NCBI GenBank assembly: GCA_017509605.1
Contig: JAFWPH010000006.1
Span: forward strand, 1-64,000
Direction of reading: 5' to 3'
Length of the DNA: 64,000 nucleotides
Source of the DNA: Bacteroidaceae bacterium
GTDB lineage: Bacteria; Bacteroidota; Bacteroidia; Bacteroidales; Bacteroidaceae
Positions 16,306-24,070 of the stretch are shown piece after piece. Position numbers and translations under genes: made by a program. The notes under the pieces were generated by a model. The model worked only from the letters and a program-made list of their open reading frames with translations, searched no databases and was not told where the DNA came from. Position 1 is the stretch's first letter; every line of letters starts with the position of its first letter.

Positions 16306-17535
16306 CTAAAGGGCAAAGTTGCCTGAGACATGGAGCATGGACAGGAAATAGACCATGCCGACATAGTATCGCCATTTACCTGTTGGTGGCTGGACATCCC
16401 AGAGTCTCTGGACATATTCGCGAGCCAGAGCGCGGTCTTGTTCACTGTCGCTGTCGGCCAGTGCGAAAGCTCCGACGGCATTTGCTCCTGCCATACCTTC
16501 GGTATAGTTGCCTGTAGGCTCAGTGCCATCAAGGTTGAACTGTCCGTCTTTGAATCCGTTGTTTTTGAAGAACAGCAGTGTTCGGCGCATCATCGTGCGC
16601 TGTTTTTCCTTGTCCTTTCCCGAGAGATAATAGTCCATACCGACGTTCATTGGGCAGCGAATAGCATCGTACATGTATCTGTCGGTATTGTAGTCGAAGT
16701 TGGGGCGTCGATATGGTTTTCCGTTGAAGAGGCAGTAGTCAGGGTAAAGTCCGGTCAAGGAGTCCTGCGCGGCCTCCAAGAGCCATCGAGCTTTATCGGC
16801 AGCCTCACTCCAGAAGTTGTTGTTCGCATCGGCTTTCTTAGCCCATAGCTCCAAGAACGCAGGCAGACAATATGAGGGATCGCTGTACCAATGTACTTCC
16901 TCGTTAGGAACGAAGGTGACGAGACGGGTAGAGTCGTCGAAGAGGTTATATACCCCAGTTTTTTTTCCGTCCTTATTGGTTATCTTGTGTAGGATTTCAT
17001 TGGCCTCGTCTGCATATTTTGTTTCGTTCCATTTATCGGCGGCGAGGAAGAGAGCGGTGACGAAATAAATCTCCCCATCGGATGCATTGCTTTGGCCTAT
17101 TTGTTTTCCGTCAAGCGCACACTGCCAGCAGAAATAGCCATCCCATGGACTGTCTGCAGGATAGGCCATGTGTTTTTTTGTCCATCGCCATAGTTTGTCG
17201 AACACCTCGCGTTTATTGAGTTGCAGGCTGATCATCATGCCGTATGACATCCCTTCTGTCCGTACGTCGTTACTACCTGTATCGACGATGATGCCCATCG
17301 AGTCTCCGACTTCGTAATAGACGCTTTTCTCTCCGTCGGCATCATACTTGGTGATGTCGCCTGGGGTGAAGAAGTGGGTCCAGATGCTGTCGATACGCGC
17401 TTGCACTTCAGCATCGCTCTTGCCGAGAAGAGATGAGAAGAGGTTATTGGAAACAGTATTCACAGATTGTTGTTTCTGTTGACATGCTGTCAGCAATAGA
17501 GCCATCAGGGTCAAGGATGATAATAGTCTCTTCAT
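16306..17535 (-). CDS. Glycoside hydrolase family 8 lipoprotein (Rex-like exo-oligoxylanase)
   Basis: A 409-residue lipoprotein; Cys follows the lipobox LLTA near residue 18 from ATG 17535, the better start, with another Met four codons upstream. The rest is an (alpha/alpha)6 barrel of family GH8: TEGMSYGMM supplies the expected catalytic acid Glu, ASDGEIYFVTALF is the conserved DGE segment, and YDAIRCPMN carries the expected general-base Asp. The overall pattern (WRWTKKHM, SPWDGYFCW) is closest to reducing-end xylose-releasing exo-oligoxylanases. The gene is not in a polysaccharide utilisation locus. Family is firm; substrate (xylo-oligosaccharides) is inference. Confidence 0.88.
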   Translation of the reverse strand: MKRLLSSLTLMALLLTACQQKQQSVNTVSNNLFSSLLGKSDAEVQARIDSIWTHFFTPGDITKYDADGEKSVYYEVGDSMGIIVDTGSNDVRTEGMSYGMMISLQLNKREVFDKLWRWTKKHMAYPADSPWDGYFCWQCALDGKQIGQSNASDGEIYFVTALFLAADKWNETKYADEANEILHKITNKDGKKTGVYNLFDDSTRLVTFVPNEEVHWYSDPSYCLPAFLELWAKKADANNNFWSEAADKARWLLEAAQDSLTGLYPDYCLFNGKPYRRPNFDYNTDRYMYDAIRCPMNVGMDYYLSGKDKEKQRTMMRRTLLFFKNNGFKDGQFNLDGTEPTGNYTEGMAGANAVGAFALADSDSEQDRALAREYVQRLWDVQPPTGKWRYYVGMVYFLSMLHVSGNFAL

Positions 17536-17594
17536 TATTGACATCAAAACATGTTAATTTTGAGATTGACAATCAAGACAGCGTTATGTCAGAA

Positions 17595-17774
17595 CTATTT
17601 TTTTGTTTTCATAATGATGAACAACACTGCGATTGAGAACAAGATACAGACCAAAACGCAGAGGACGAGATATAGGTTGAAAGAGATGAACCCCTTGAGA
17701 AATAGTGCTACAAGGATGGCTAACGCCACAGTCTCCACGATGGCTGACAATATAATACCTTTTTTTCTGCTCAT
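17595..17774 (-). CDS. Small two-helix membrane protein (59 residues)
   Basis: ATG at 17774 and TAG at 17595-17597 give a 59-residue product beginning MSRKKGIILSAIVETV. It has a basic N-terminus, two hydrophobic helices (about 7-27 and 33-55) and a basic tail ending IIMKTKK. The charge pattern suggests both ends are cytoplasmic. It lies between omega and the GH8 gene on the same strand, with gaps of about 60 bases on each side. I do not recognise the family. Helix pattern and clean reading frame support a real gene, but there is no homology evidence. Confidence 0.55.
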   Translation of the reverse strand: MSRKKGIILSAIVETVALAILVALFLKGFISFNLYLVLCVLVCILFSIAVLFIIMKTKK

Positions 17775-17835
17775 AATATGGAACTAAAAACTAATGTAGT
17801 TTGTTCATTGACGCAAGGGATTAAAATGTTATCTC

Positions 17836-18180
17836 TCACAAACTCTCGTCATTCTCCTTTGGATTCCTCCAGTGTATCTTTCCCTCCAGATACTCCTGTG
17901 TGGCGATGAGCGATGGTTTGGGCAGATGTTCATAGAATTTGGAAATCTCTTCCTGTTCCTTATTCTCAAACTTCTCGTCAAGTGAATTGTCTTCACCGCC
18001 GAATTCAGCTATTTTCTGCTTGATCTCCTCCTTCATCTCCACCTGAATCTGGTTGGCACGTTTAGCAATGATGGCCACTGTCTCGTAAACGTTGTGAGTA
18101 CCTTCATCGAAAGCGGCAAGGTTACGGGTGATGGTAGTGGTGATTTTTTTCTTGTCTCTATCTATCTTCTTGAAATCCAT
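17836..18180 (-). CDS. rpoZ: RNA polymerase omega subunit (Rpb6-like, Bacteroidota type)
   Basis: A 114-residue protein beginning MDFKKIDRDKKKITTTITRN. The central NVYETVAIIAKRANQIQVEM segment is the omega/Rpb6 signature (VYE...I..RANQI), with a charged C-terminal extension typical of Bacteroidota. Omega aids folding and assembly of the beta' subunit. ATG 18180 is chosen; an in-frame Met 63 bases upstream lies close to the promoter and does not match the family. A -7 element (TAACTTTG) occurs about 95 bases upstream. Confidence 0.85.
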   Translation of the reverse strand: MDFKKIDRDKKKITTTITRNLAAFDEGTHNVYETVAIIAKRANQIQVEMKEEIKQKIAEFGGEDNSLDEKFENKEQEEISKFYEHLPKPSLIATQEYLEGKIHWRNPKENDESL

Positions 18181-18276
18181 ATTGATGATGTTTTTGTTAA
18201 TGGTTAATATTTCTAAAACGTCGGACAGCTGGTTCTCCAACAATCATGTCTTCTCTTTGTTTTGTGAATTAAAATG

Positions 18277-18284
18277 CAAAGTTA
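18277..18284 (-). promoter_or_regulatory. Probable -7 element of the rpoZ promoter
   Basis: The minus strand reads TAACTTTG, followed by GCATTTTA, about 95 bases before the rpoZ start. The -33 element is not obvious. Confidence 0.5.
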
Positions 18285-18318
18285 TCAAATTTCTATGAGA
18301 TGAAAGATTCTTGTATAG

Positions 18319-18349
18319 AAAAAAAAGAATGCACAGCCAAAATCGGCTG
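18319..18349 (-). terminator. Probable terminator after the lipid-headgroup cluster
   Basis: On the minus strand a short CAGCC/GGCTG hairpin with a six-base loop is followed by TGCATTC and eight U. It lies 27 bases past the HAD gene stop. The stem is short and the U-run offset, so confidence is moderate. Confidence 0.45.
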
Positions 18350-18376
18350 GGATAGAGAACAGAAGGGAAAGTTTTG

Positions 18377-19132
18377 TTATTGCGGCTGATTATTGTTATC
18401 TGACGACAAGAAGACATCCTCCAATGCTTTGAAACCCTCGATGATGGCATCTGCGGCGGAGCCGTCGGGCTGTTCATCAGTCCAGCCGATGCCCTTGAAC
18501 CATACGGTTTTGCATCCGATGGACTTGGCTGGAATGATATCCTTTGAGTATGAGTCGCCGATGACAGCCACCTCGGTAGGCTCGAGGCCGAGTGCCTCCA
18601 CGCCCAGTTGGAAGATGCGCGGGTCTGGTTTTCGCACCCTCACCACCGCCGACTCGATGACCTCGCGGAAGAAAGGCAGTTGGAAGTCGTCGAGAACGGT
18701 GTGGATATTGCCGTAGAAGTTCGATACCAAGACCATGGGATAACGCTTGGACAGGCGTTGGAGAATGGGTCGGTTGGTCGTCAGTACGTTTTCGACATAG
18801 TGGTAGCAATCGTGGGCGATGGTGTCAGTCCAGGATTTGATGAGGTCTTCTTTTTGTGGGTCATAGGGCAGATGGAGATATCCTTGTTGCACGAGGAAGC
18901 GGATTTCTATTTCCACCTTCACCCGGAGTACGTCGAGGAAGTTGTGCTGAGGCTGGATGATTGGATTCCTCGCCAATGTCCTTTCACCGTGGACATACGC
19001 CTCACGGAACCGCTCCTTGGTGAGGGTCAGTTGGCAGTGTTTATAGGCTTGCCACAGGACTTCAGACCAATGCACGGAAGGTGTGTCGATAGTGCCGCCG
19101 TAGTCGAATATGAGGGCTTTGACGTTGTTCAT
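18377..19132 (-). CDS. HAD-superfamily hydrolase, last gene of the lipid-headgroup cluster
   Basis: A 251-residue soluble HAD-type phosphatase. Motif I is IFDYGGTIDTP: the nucleophile Asp is present, but the second position of the usual DxDGT is Gly, so the usual acid/base Asp is missing and catalysis may differ. Motif II is VLVSNFYGN, motif III RVRKPDPRIF and motif IV VAVIGDSYSKDI. The cap lies between motifs I and II. It starts three bases after the CDP-alcohol phosphatidyltransferase gene. A natural guess is dephosphorylation of a phosphorylated headgroup or a precursor alcohol phosphate. Confidence 0.85.
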   Translation of the reverse strand: MNNVKALIFDYGGTIDTPSVHWSEVLWQAYKHCQLTLTKERFREAYVHGERTLARNPIIQPQHNFLDVLRVKVEIEIRFLVQQGYLHLPYDPQKEDLIKSWTDTIAHDCYHYVENVLTTNRPILQRLSKRYPMVLVSNFYGNIHTVLDDFQLPFFREVIESAVVRVRKPDPRIFQLGVEALGLEPTEVAVIGDSYSKDIIPAKSIGCKTVWFKGIGWTDEQPDGSAADAIIEGFKALEDVFLSSDNNNQPQ

Positions 19133-19135
19133 ATT

Positions 19136-20080
19136 TTATTCTTTGTATAAGCTGTCCGCCATCCTTTTGCAGAAGGCCTCGTGGCGGTGACGCATGTAGA
19201 AATAGAGGGCGGTCAGCACAGTCAGCTCAAAGAGGAGGTACAGCCACGGTTCGTCAATCAGACAGCTGATATACAGAGCGATGGCGCGTGTATTGAAGGT
19301 CAGGATGTTGGCATACTTCATCAACGGCAGACTGCCCTTTCGGAACTCATCGCGGATGTTTTGTGGTATGTTTTCGCCATAGGTGTCCTTTAGTTTTGCC
19401 ATGAACTTCTGGAATTGAGGTGTCTGCGCCTCTTGCTTGGCTGTATATCTGGAATAGAAGAACATGAAGGCTTTCCAAAGGGGTTCTTTCGTGAAAGAGA
19501 TGCTTCGGTAAATTTCCATCTGTTGCTTTGCATTGTCGAGTTCGCTTCCAGCCTTTCCCTTGATGAAGAAAAGATGGATATTGCGGTAATAATCAGACAG
19601 TCCACACTGACGTGAATGGCACAGCACACCACACGTCATGCCAAGGGGGAATCCCCACCACCCCCACTCCACATCTGTAAATGGGATGGGGCGATGGAAA
19701 AGGCGGAAAAAGATAGCCCAATAGATGCAGAAGAACCATGCATCGCCAGCAAACCCGTCGAGCATACGACCGACCCGAGTCTTCTTTCCCGTCATACGGG
19801 CAAGTTGTCCGTCGGCACTGTCGTAGAAATTCGCCCACATCAGCAACAGCACCCCGGCGATATTGTGCCAAATATCAGAGAAATAGAACATCACTCCCGC
19901 CACTATGCCGAGGATGATAGACAGGATGGTCACCACATTGGGGTGGACATTGAAACGGTTGAAGAACAGCGCCCATTGATAGCCAATGGGACGAGTGAAG
20001 ACGATGTCGAGCCATTCCTCAGTGTCCTGTGACTTCCATGTGGCTTCTATCTCTTTCTTATGATGATTCTTGGTTCCCAT
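19136..20080 (-). CDS. CDP-alcohol phosphatidyltransferase family protein
   Basis: A 314-residue polytopic membrane enzyme that joins an alcohol to a CDP-activated partner. The signature reads DSADGQLARMTGKKTRVG, then RMLDGFAGD; that is D-x2-DG-x2-AR-x8-G-x3-D. The final Asp, expected three residues after the fourth one (x3), is displaced by one (DGFAGD, x4). Five to six helices follow, and a soluble loop and tail contain a conserved-looking QKFMAKLKDTYGENIPQ segment. It starts two bases after the ATP-grasp gene. Its neighbours suggest it uses a CDP-headgroup or CDP-lipid made by the adjacent nucleotidyltransferase; the product is not known. Confidence 0.86.
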   Translation of the reverse strand: MGTKNHHKKEIEATWKSQDTEEWLDIVFTRPIGYQWALFFNRFNVHPNVVTILSIILGIVAGVMFYFSDIWHNIAGVLLLMWANFYDSADGQLARMTGKKTRVGRMLDGFAGDAWFFCIYWAIFFRLFHRPIPFTDVEWGWWGFPLGMTCGVLCHSRQCGLSDYYRNIHLFFIKGKAGSELDNAKQQMEIYRSISFTKEPLWKAFMFFYSRYTAKQEAQTPQFQKFMAKLKDTYGENIPQNIRDEFRKGSLPLMKYANILTFNTRAIALYISCLIDEPWLYLLFELTVLTALYFYMRHRHEAFCKRMADSLYKE

Positions 20081-20082
20081 GA

Positions 20083-20934
20083 TTATTGCTTTAATGTGGT
20101 CATGATTCTGTCGGCGATGGCGATGGAAGCCCTGTCACGGCAACGGGAGAAGCTCGGCCAGTCGTTGAAGTCGATGATGCGGAACTGTCCCAGTTGATCG
20201 ACGACACAGTCACCACCATAAACAGGTACGTTGAGATAAGTGGCCAAACGGTCGGTCTCAGCCTTCAAAGCCAGTGCATCGAAGGGATACTTGTTTGGCG
20301 CGCCATTGACACGCTCATCGCCATACTTGCTGTGGTATGGGTCGGCATAGTCCCAATCGAAGAAGGAGGTTCCTTCCACGCTGTAGAATTTCACGAGGTC
20401 GCCTACAAGATGTTGCGAGAGCACCACCCTTTCCACTCCTCTGTCCTTGAAGTTCCGAAGTCCCGCCATGAGCGCTATCTTGTCCTCTATGAAAGATACA
20501 TCGTCCTTGCTTTGGGCGCACTGGTCTCCCCTTTTGAGCCAGAGCGGAAAAGAGAGTTGCTGTGGGAGTGGAAGTTTGTCAGTCAAGGACAGCACATAAG
20601 AACACGGCATAGGGGTGTTTAGACGTTCCATCACATTGGTGAGCGCCGCTTTTCCACATGCCTCGATACCATAAGGTGAGTTGACCACTCTGTCGGGATG
20701 CGTTCGTTCAAACTCTTTCAAAAGCTTGATTCCACTGTTTCCTCTGAGCATCGTGAAGATGATGTCGTAGTCAGACAGTTTTGCATCGGCAGACAGTTCG
20801 TCCTCTCCCAAGAAATCGACTTGTTGTTCCCTTTCCTCCAGACGTTTCACCACGGCCATGAAGATGTCGAGGTCGTTTTTCGTCATGTTAGGTGAGAACA
20901 CCTCACTACGCATTATGCCAAGCAACTTTGCCAT
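20083..20934 (-). CDS. ATP-grasp-like protein in the lipid-headgroup cluster
   Basis: A 283-residue soluble protein. The N-terminal third looks like a pre-ATP-grasp Rossmann-type lobe. The middle contains a Lys-bearing strand (FPLWLKRGDQCAQ), and the C-terminal part has the ATP-grasp metal-site pattern GGDCVVDQLGQFRIIDFNDW, with Asp/Asn ligands as in RimK-like ligases. ATP-grasp enzymes couple a carboxylate to an amine or thiol with ATP. Here the partner genes suggest addition of an amino acid-like group to a headgroup, but that is inference. One base separates it from the nucleotidyltransferase stop and two from the next start. Confidence 0.7.
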   Translation of the reverse strand: MAKLLGIMRSEVFSPNMTKNDLDIFMAVVKRLEEREQQVDFLGEDELSADAKLSDYDIIFTMLRGNSGIKLLKEFERTHPDRVVNSPYGIEACGKAALTNVMERLNTPMPCSYVLSLTDKLPLPQQLSFPLWLKRGDQCAQSKDDVSFIEDKIALMAGLRNFKDRGVERVVLSQHLVGDLVKFYSVEGTSFFDWDYADPYHSKYGDERVNGAPNKYPFDALALKAETDRLATYLNVPVYGGDCVVDQLGQFRIIDFNDWPSFSRCRDRASIAIADRIMTTLKQ

Positions 20935-20935
20935 A

Positions 20936-21676
20936 TCACTTTGTTGAAGAAATTAAAAACTCCTCCGCCTTGACGATGTCGGAGGCGTGGTCCACATCCA
21001 GAATTTTGGAGAAAGGCCTTGCTTTGAGCCGTAGTCCGTCGGCCACCAACTGCCTTTGGAAATTTCTCATTCTCGACATACCCTGTTCCATGCAACGGTG
21101 CAAGGTTTGAATCGACTTGCCGTCCAGACAATAAATGCCCCCGGAGATGAAACGACACTCTGCATGTTGCACTTGATTCGCCTCATTCTGAAGGAAATCC
21201 TCCATAGAATCATAAAAGCCTGTTATGTCGAGTTTTTTGTTGGTTGAGACATAGAGTGGTTTCTCATCATCGATGAAGTCGGTGACGGCCATCATCCCGT
21301 CATAGTCCGACGACCTGTATTCCTCGATATATTCCTTGAACTCATCCTCTCGAAACACTGTATCAACAGTGGTGAGGCAAAACTTGCCCTCGCCAAGGTA
21401 AGGACTCAGCTCATAAAAACTGTGCATTGAGCTCGGTGTGGTCTTCACCACCACCTTCAGCGGCACTTTTGAGTCCATCCTGTTGAGATGTTCTTGTACG
21501 AGACTTGTGAGGTTGTTGACAATCACCACGACCTCCTCCGCCTCGCAGTCTGTAAAGATGCGTATCAATCTATCAATCATCGCTTCTCCATTCAGTCGGA
21601 CAAGTGGTTTTGGCACTTGAATACCTTCTTGCGAAAGTCTTGAACCTTCACCTGCGGATATGATTGCGAATTTCAT
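20936..21676 (-). CDS. Sugar/alcohol-phosphate nucleotidyltransferase
   Basis: A 246-residue GT-A-like nucleotidyltransferase. The signature AIISAGEGSRLSQEG..VPKPLV (about 4-26) is the NTP-binding G-x-G-x-R-x(n)-PKPL loop, and TTVDTVFRED near 120 supplies the metal-binding Asp. Family members activate sugar phosphates, phosphocholine or inositol 1-phosphate as CDP, UDP or similar. With a CDP-alcohol phosphatidyltransferase in the same operon, a CDP-activated alcohol (for example CDP-inositol-like) is the most economical guess. It begins 29 bases after the flippase-like gene. Confidence 0.82.
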   Translation of the reverse strand: MKFAIISAGEGSRLSQEGIQVPKPLVRLNGEAMIDRLIRIFTDCEAEEVVVIVNNLTSLVQEHLNRMDSKVPLKVVVKTTPSSMHSFYELSPYLGEGKFCLTTVDTVFREDEFKEYIEEYRSSDYDGMMAVTDFIDDEKPLYVSTNKKLDITGFYDSMEDFLQNEANQVQHAECRFISGGIYCLDGKSIQTLHRCMEQGMSRMRNFQRQLVADGLRLKARPFSKILDVDHASDIVKAEEFLISSTK

Positions 21677-21705
21677 TGGAAAATGGTAATTGATTATCTT
21701 GAATC

Positions 21706-22764
21706 TTACAATTCCTTTTGAGGAGGTGGCTCGTCCTTGGGTTGTCGGAGGTCGGCGAAGCTCCTTATGCCCGTTTCCTTGTTATTGGCCACCTTGATAA
21801 GCGCCAGTCCTATGGCCGTCCAGAACAACTCCCTGACTCGGCATATAATGGATATGAAGATACCCACTTCTCCGGGCAAGTTCAGGGACGAAGTGGACAT
21901 GGCGAAGCCGCCCTCTCGTCCTCCCAGTTGCAGTGGCAGGAAGAAGAGCAGGTTGGCGAACAGAGATGTGAATGCCAGGATGTAGATGGCATGTAGGAGT
22001 ATGTCGTCAGCATCGGTGAACATCTGTAGCATGAAATAGATTTCGAGGCACTGCATGTAGCGTCCGACAAACTCGAGTGCGAATGAGCCATAGAAACTCT
22101 TCTTGTTCTGGGACTGTAGCTGTGAAATTTGATTGTCGATGTTCTGGAGGTCGTTCTGATGGTTAGCCTCGAACTTCGCCGCCCATTTTTTCAGTCCTGG
22201 GATACGTCCGATGAAATGTATGATTTTCACCACCATACCGTTCTTGTATCCTTTCACGAAGAGGTAGATTCCAAGCGCGCAGAAGCAGGCTATGCAGAAA
22301 AGGAGGATACCCATGGTGACGTTGACAGGCATGAGGATGACATACAGCATCACAGCAGTGGCCCAGAACCAGAAATGGGCGAAGATATGCATCATGCCGA
22401 ACAGCACCACCGATGATGTAGCTCTTTGAACACCGATGTAGGGCTTCATCTCCATGATTTTGTAAGGTTCTCCACCCATAAGTCCACCAGGGGTGGCATA
22501 ATTGAGCGCGAATCCAGAGATGGTGACCTTGAGCAAACGCCAGAACGACACAGGGCAGTCACCGCTGCCCTTGATGATGATGCGCCAAGTCCATGCATTC
22601 ATGACGTAGAGCACCAGCCACAGGCAAAGGATGGGTATGAGCCAGTAACCAGCCCGTTTGAGGTCGTTCCAAAGTGTCACGAAACTCACCTTGAAAGTGA
22701 GGATCATGATGACGATGGCTACCAAGCCGAAAAAGAAGAATATGTTTCTGGTCTTATTGCCCAT
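21706..22764 (-). CDS. Flippase-like membrane protein (lysylphosphatidylglycerol synthase TM/UPF0104)
   Basis: A 352-residue protein with about eight transmembrane helices, of the lysylphosphatidylglycerol synthase transmembrane (YbhN/UPF0104, AglD-type) family. Signature elements are FALNYATPGGLMGGEPYKI near 85-105 and LGGREGGFAM in a C-terminal loop. Members move or modify polyprenyl or phospholipid intermediates across the membrane. ATG 22764 (MGNKTRNIFFFFG) is chosen; an in-frame Met at 22881 would translate through the repeat element and gives an unlikely hydrophilic extension. First gene of the five-gene cluster; presumably it flips the finished lipid. Confidence 0.83.
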   Translation of the reverse strand: MGNKTRNIFFFFGLVAIVIMILTFKVSFVTLWNDLKRAGYWLIPILCLWLVLYVMNAWTWRIIIKGSGDCPVSFWRLLKVTISGFALNYATPGGLMGGEPYKIMEMKPYIGVQRATSSVVLFGMMHIFAHFWFWATAVMLYVILMPVNVTMGILLFCIACFCALGIYLFVKGYKNGMVVKIIHFIGRIPGLKKWAAKFEANHQNDLQNIDNQISQLQSQNKKSFYGSFALEFVGRYMQCLEIYFMLQMFTDADDILLHAIYILAFTSLFANLLFFLPLQLGGREGGFAMSTSSLNLPGEVGIFISIICRVRELFWTAIGLALIKVANNKETGIRSFADLRQPKDEPPPQKEL

Positions 22765-22850
22765 GAAGAAAAAAACAGAAATACCCCGCAATGGGCATTT
22801 GATACGATGGGCGACCCTAGGGTCGGTGTGTGGAGGTTTATTTCGAGAAT

Positions 22851-22915
22851 CCGCAGGTGCATTCAGCTTCGCCGCATGCACCCACGGTTATTGAGAGATG
22901 TCCCTTTCAGGGACG
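22851..22915. repeat. Dispersed hairpin element, copy 2
   Basis: Same structure as the element at 10896-10936. On the minus strand a GTCCCT-GAA-AGGGAC palindrome (22901-22915) is followed by CAATAACCG and a long imperfect hairpin with the inner GCGAAGCT core. It lies between the pdxA stop and the flippase-like gene and has no U-run. Confidence 0.65.
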
Positions 22916-22922
22916 CTGTTGG

Positions 22923-24020
22923 CTACAGCGTGGCGTCGTCGTCCACTTGGTCGAGTTTGAGTTTGTCGCTGTCGTCCCTCTTCTCATAATATTGCTTCTT
23001 CAAGGGGTGAGCGTTAACCTCATCGAACCTTTTTCGGTTTCTGACGATGTCGATAGCCATGTAGATTGACTCTCGGAACGACTCAGTGGATGCAATTCCC
23101 TTTCCAGCGATGTCGTACTCGACAGCCTGCGCCGGTGCAGTGCGGACTATGGGGAGTCCGGCCGTGTAGTTCACGCCACCTTCGGGGAAGAGAGTGCGGA
23201 AAGGTACGAATCCTTGGTCGCGGTACATGGCGAGTACAGCGTCGAAATGAGTGAAGAGGTCTGAGCCGAAGAACTCATCCACGGGATAAGGTCCGAAGGT
23301 GAGCAGTTTCTTCTCGTTCATCTCCTCAATGGCCGGTTCGATAATCTCATATTCTTCAGAACCTGGACCGCCACCGCCTTGCGGATTGAGCGAGAGCACG
23401 GCGATGCGTGGGCGCTCGATATAGAAATCGCGTTGGAGAGCCTCATTGAGCACAGCTATCTTCTCCTTGATGAGGTTCTTGGTCAGTGTGGAGGAGATCT
23501 TGCTGATAGGTATATGTGTAGTGACGAAAGCCACGCGCACGTTGTCCTTGACCAGCATCATCAGTGACTGGTGTCCGTCGCCCGCGATGCCTTGTATATA
23601 CTCCGTCTGTCCTGGGAAGTTGATGCCCTGGCTCTTGATGGTGCTGCTGTTGAGTGGTGTGGTGACTAAAACGTCGATTAGTCCCTTGTTGAGTTCCGAC
23701 AAAGCCTTGTCGAGCGACATGAGCGCCGCCTTTCCTGCCTCAGAAGTCGGTTGTGAGAAATTCACGATGATCTCGCTGTCACCGAAACAGTTGACCATAT
23801 ATACCCTTCCCTCTCCAGCCTCGGAAGCTGAATGGACGACGGTGAGATTGGTCTGGTTGTCGATGGCCTTTTTATGATAAGCCGCCACCTTAGGCGATCC
23901 ATAGATGATGGGTGTGCACATATCGAGCATTCCCTCCTCGCCGAAAGTCTTCAGCACCAGTTCGTAACCGATGCCGTTTATGTCTCCGTGGGTGATGCCC
24001 ACCTTTATCTTATTATCCAT
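22923..24020 (-). CDS. pdxA: 4-hydroxythreonine-4-phosphate dehydrogenase PdxA
   Basis: A 365-residue NAD-dependent enzyme of the DXP-dependent vitamin B6 pathway, giving the aminoacetone phosphate used by PdxJ. Family hallmarks: KVGITHGDINGIGYELVLK at the start, LVTTPLNSSTIK, the metal-binding His segments GDGHQSLMMLV and VTTHIPISKI, and the C-terminal NYTAGLPIVRTAPAQ with YDIAGKGIAS. Slightly longer than proteobacterial PdxA, as usual in Bacteroidota. Third gene of rlmN-DUF4837-pdxA, 50 bases after the lipoprotein gene. Confidence 0.94.
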   Translation of the reverse strand: MDNKIKVGITHGDINGIGYELVLKTFGEEGMLDMCTPIIYGSPKVAAYHKKAIDNQTNLTVVHSASEAGEGRVYMVNCFGDSEIIVNFSQPTSEAGKAALMSLDKALSELNKGLIDVLVTTPLNSSTIKSQGINFPGQTEYIQGIAGDGHQSLMMLVKDNVRVAFVTTHIPISKISSTLTKNLIKEKIAVLNEALQRDFYIERPRIAVLSLNPQGGGGPGSEEYEIIEPAIEEMNEKKLLTFGPYPVDEFFGSDLFTHFDAVLAMYRDQGFVPFRTLFPEGGVNYTAGLPIVRTAPAQAVEYDIAGKGIASTESFRESIYMAIDIVRNRKRFDEVNAHPLKKQYYEKRDDSDKLKLDQVDDDATL

Positions 24021-24070
24021 AAATGAGTTTATAATTATTTACTTCTATATTTAGTGATTATTATACAATG

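Noticed and set aside
22765-22881. 39-codon N-terminal extension of the flippase-like protein
   Set aside because: Would translate part of the dispersed hairpin element; the hydrophobic family start is at 22764.
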